The notes beneath the pieces were generated by a model. That model searched no databases. It was not told where the DNA came from and saw only the letters and a program-made list of their open reading frames with translations. A DNA stretch of 64,000 nt, taken from assembly GCA_029204225.1 (NCBI GenBank), contig CM055096.1:30039957-30103956 (forward strand), in the 5' to 3' direction. The first letter of the stretch is position 1; the number at the start of each line of letters is the position of its first letter. A program made the position numbers and the translations under genes. Below, piece after piece: positions 60,333-64,000 of this stretch. This DNA comes from Diphasiastrum complanatum. Its lineage: Eukaryota > Streptophyta > Lycopodiopsida > Lycopodiales > Lycopodiaceae.

Positions 60333-63064
60333 TTGGATTCTGATGACTCATTTGACAGAAAAAGAAATACAAGACTGCAAATTGGCCGCTCTACACAAAA
60401 ATCCTTCACTCAGACCGTTGTCTCTTTTGATACCATTATCCGCATGAACAAATTTGAACCCTCTCATTGCTCCTCTGAGCAAGTTTGGGCCAGGACCAGA
60501 GGACACTTTGAGAACTAGAAAAGACCATTTTTCAAATGTAGATGTGGTGAAAAATGTAAAATCAATTTTTCCATCATTTGGTTTGATCATGCTATCTGGT
60601 TCATTATGAATAACCTTGCCAAGTTTTTTCCTTGTGCTTCCCTCCAGAATCAGATAAATGACTTCTTCATGTGGCTAAATAAACCTGCTAGGGATGTGGT
60701 AAAGTCTTATATTACCTTTCTCTTTATCTGCCAATACATGATTGATGCCTCTATTTAACTTGCTAAGGACTCCTCTGCCAAATTACTTGCACCTTTAGGA
60801 GATGCTGAGAATATCCGAGAGATAGAACGCCTCTTAAAACATCCCAATTTTTCTACCCTCCAAGACAAGTACTTCTAGAACTCAAACAAAAGGACGGGCT
60901 CTTCTAATTTGAATAATCTGAACTCAGTCATTTCCAGTTCAGGAACAAGGAAGAAAAAGCGTGTCTCAGATTACAAAGCAAAGGAAAGACAGAGCAGTGG
61001 AAACAAATTTTTACAGATCCTAATCGGTGTGTAGGATGAAGAAGACAGTGTTAGAAGACAAATCTGCATTTCAGCAACTGGACGTCTCCAGTTTTCCACT
61101 AGTAGCCACTCAGGGAGACTTCTTTTACGTTTATGTTACCGAAATAGAGTATTTGAGTTTATCCATGTGAAGCATTATTATGCTCACGTTTTACGCAGGA
61201 TTTTTGGTATTGTTGACGAACTCTTTTATGATATTACGTTCGGCTGGACTTATCTACCAAGTGTTAAATGTGAATGGTATTTTCCTTATAATGTGTTTTG
61301 CCAGTTTGATATAGATAACATTCATCCTTGTCAATGTTACTCTTTTAACCGTTTCAAGAACTTTGTCTGAAAAATTTGGCCATGTTGTTTGCACAGACTG
61401 TAAGATTATTAAGAGTTCTCTCTTACGAAAATCGTCAGAAAAAGGCCTCAATCATATAACTTTAAGACAAGCTAATGTGAACGAAGTCGCTTTAGAGCTT
61501 TATGATGGATGGTTTAAACTTATGGACTTCCTACCTTCTTATGATTCTTTAGACAGTAATACAAAAAAGGAACATGCTTTGTTTTGTATAAGAATCGCTT
61601 TAAGTCATATTAGAAAGGGTAAATGGCTTCATGGAAATACTGAATCTCTTTCCAAAAATAAGATTGCAAAGGACGAGCTACTTTGGCTTACAAACTCTCT
61701 ATATGTTGATGGAATTGATAAAGCATAGTATAATCCATGTTTCATGTGAAAATTCTTTGTACGAAATTTGGCCATAAAACGACTTAACAATCTGGATTTT
61801 ACTCCTTTTTATAGCGATCAATCTAAACATGTGGAGGATTCCTTGTCATATATAAAGAACATTTCTACGAACGCTCTACCTGAAATTTTCCTGGGCAATA
61901 ATTCTCTACCTTATCTTCTCTACACTTTTAAAGCCCACAAAGACTCTTTCAGATGGATTACCAATGCTCACGATTGTTGCTTTACCATACTTGCCAAATT
62001 TCTCACAGGAGCTTAATATGCTGTCACCTTTCCTCATGGAAGGTGCAGGCCTTAAGGCAAATACATACAAGTGTATCCTTAGAGCTGATATGATTTTACA
62101 TTGGCAATGTGAGTCATCAATGGATTTCTATCTAAACCTACCATCTCTGATTACCAATATGTGGGTCGCATATATCTCAAAATGTTATGAGAATATACCC
62201 CTAGATGGCCCAGAGGGTTTAAAAATTGTTATGAAAAAGACAATAAAGTACCCTTTAAATATTCCATACATGAACTTATATATTTTAAATGGAATCACTC
62301 ATGCGAAGTTTTCAATTAATCATGGAATGCAAAACAATCACAAGACTGGCACACTCTAGATATAAACCTACTCTATCAATGGATCGACTTCTTGATTGAT
62401 AATTGTATTGTTACACTAGGAAACAAAACCTGGAGACAAGTACGAGGTATCCCTATGGGTTTTTCCTGCTCACCGACGTGGTACAATTGGTGTCTTTCCT
62501 TTTTTAAAAGCACAATTTATTAAGAGACTTGCTAAACTGGGCCTGACCTCTTTCATGAATGACTTTCGACATTTGTTTCATCAATAACCCTAATATCAAA
62601 CTTTTTATGGACAAAACACAGCTAAGGAACCCTGAAAACCGGTTTTGGATCTATCCCCTGGACTTTCTAGAAATAGAAAGAAAAGCGACTGAAGGAAATA
62701 AAATCAGCTTTTTAAATATTTCTATCACTTCGATAATAAATCCGGCCTTACTTGTCTTTCTAAATACAACAACAGAAGAGAACTACCCTTTCCTTACTTA
62801 CAATATATACATCTTGCTTCGAATAGACCAATGTATAGTTTATATAAGGTTATTGTTTCACAAGTCATTGCCGCAATGTACGGCTGTAACATGCAAGAGA
62901 TGTTTCTTAACGAGGTTGGAATTTCTGTTGATGCTTTTCAAAAAAATGGATTTATGAGAAATAAGCTCTGTCGTATCATCGATAACTTGCTTACTTTGGA
63001 ATCGTTCCCCGGTTTGTCGTACACGTTACCACATGACATTGATGTTCTTCTGGTGGGCAGTTAG
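60333..63064 (+). pseudogene. Penelope-like reverse transcriptase, decayed
   Basis: Pieces in changing frames run through the N-terminal region (FKCRCGEKC near 60535), FVSEKFGHVVCTDCKIIK (about 61370) and LLRKSSEKGLNHITLRQANV. The 'GHV.T.D...LR...KG' pattern precedes RT in Penelope-like proteins. The RT core follows: RCYENIP-like KCYENIPLDGPEGL (62195-62220), CIVTLGNKTWRQVRGIPMGF (62400-62465), and later MYSLYKVIVSQVIAAMYGCN. The segment expected to carry the YxDD active site, near 62575, is missing: DFRH-like sequence runs straight into CFINNP. Several stops and frameshifts are also present. The element cannot be active. The assignment to Penelope-like elements is by motif order; another prokaryote-like RT family is less likely. 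Confidence 0.65.
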
Positions 63065-63126
63065 CTATCCCTTACGGGGAGCTAACTGCCCCCGAAGGGA
63101 TTCACTAATTGTGGGTTGGTTGTTGG

Positions 63127-64000
<874 letters not shown>

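Noticed and set aside
60339-60375. CTGATGA followed by GAAA-like sequence, checked as a hammerhead ribozyme core
   Set aside because: The stems needed around the core are absent and the site lies inside a coding-like region, not in the repeated leader.

Overview
The window looks like nuclear DNA of a land plant with a large, repeat-rich genome. Single-copy genes are few and far apart, and most of the sequence is decayed retrotransposon. I see Ty1/copia-type elements with tRNA-Met-like primer-binding sites, long (CT)n/(GA)n tracts, a Penelope-like reverse transcriptase, and a plant-type glutaredoxin gene with one intron. A seed plant or fern fits better than a moss because an IDA-like peptide precursor is present, but the species cannot be fixed from this sequence.

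Layout. 1-3.2 kb holds copia debris. 3.7-9.7 kb holds two unrecognised, probably spliced coding blocks, possibly one gene. 11.5-15.3 kb is an internally deleted copia element on the minus strand with both LTRs. 17.2-22.6 kb is a second, nearly full-length but frameshifted minus-strand copia element with both LTRs. 24.6-28.8 kb is the most unusual part: next to a (CT)n tract lie a decayed transposase-like gene on the minus strand and, divergently, a decayed but visibly spliced gene for a beta-class N4/N6-type DNA amino-methyltransferase. 29.3-35.4 kb contains remnants of three plus-strand copia elements. 35.8-38.5 kb is a block of about 1.2-kb direct repeats. 39.06-39.41 kb is a small secreted-peptide gene with a good TATA box, resembling IDA-like precursors. 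42.2-44.8 kb holds minus-strand copia pieces and an 802-bp LTR. 45.2-45.6 kb is a 31-bp minisatellite with a 93-bp higher-order period. 49.2-51.5 kb contains a family of perfect or near-perfect hairpins. 53.2-55.2 kb is an apparently intact glutaredoxin-like gene with an upstream cluster of G-box/ABRE-type sites. 57.9-58.5 kb is another copia fragment. 58.5-64.0 kb is a tandem Penelope-like element: a 4,683-bp unit bounded by (CT)n tracts, with an array of GNRA-tetraloop hairpins in its leader and a broken RT gene.

Genes likely to be functional are the glutaredoxin-like gene, the IDA-like peptide gene, and perhaps the gene or genes at 3.7-9.7 kb. They share no visible pathway. The rest is mobile-element sequence. 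The main candidates for something undescribed are the transposase/methyltransferase pair, the hairpin array of the Penelope-like unit, and the cysteine-containing IDA-like peptide. All gene models were read by eye from the six frames and from splice-site phase; nothing was searched against a database.
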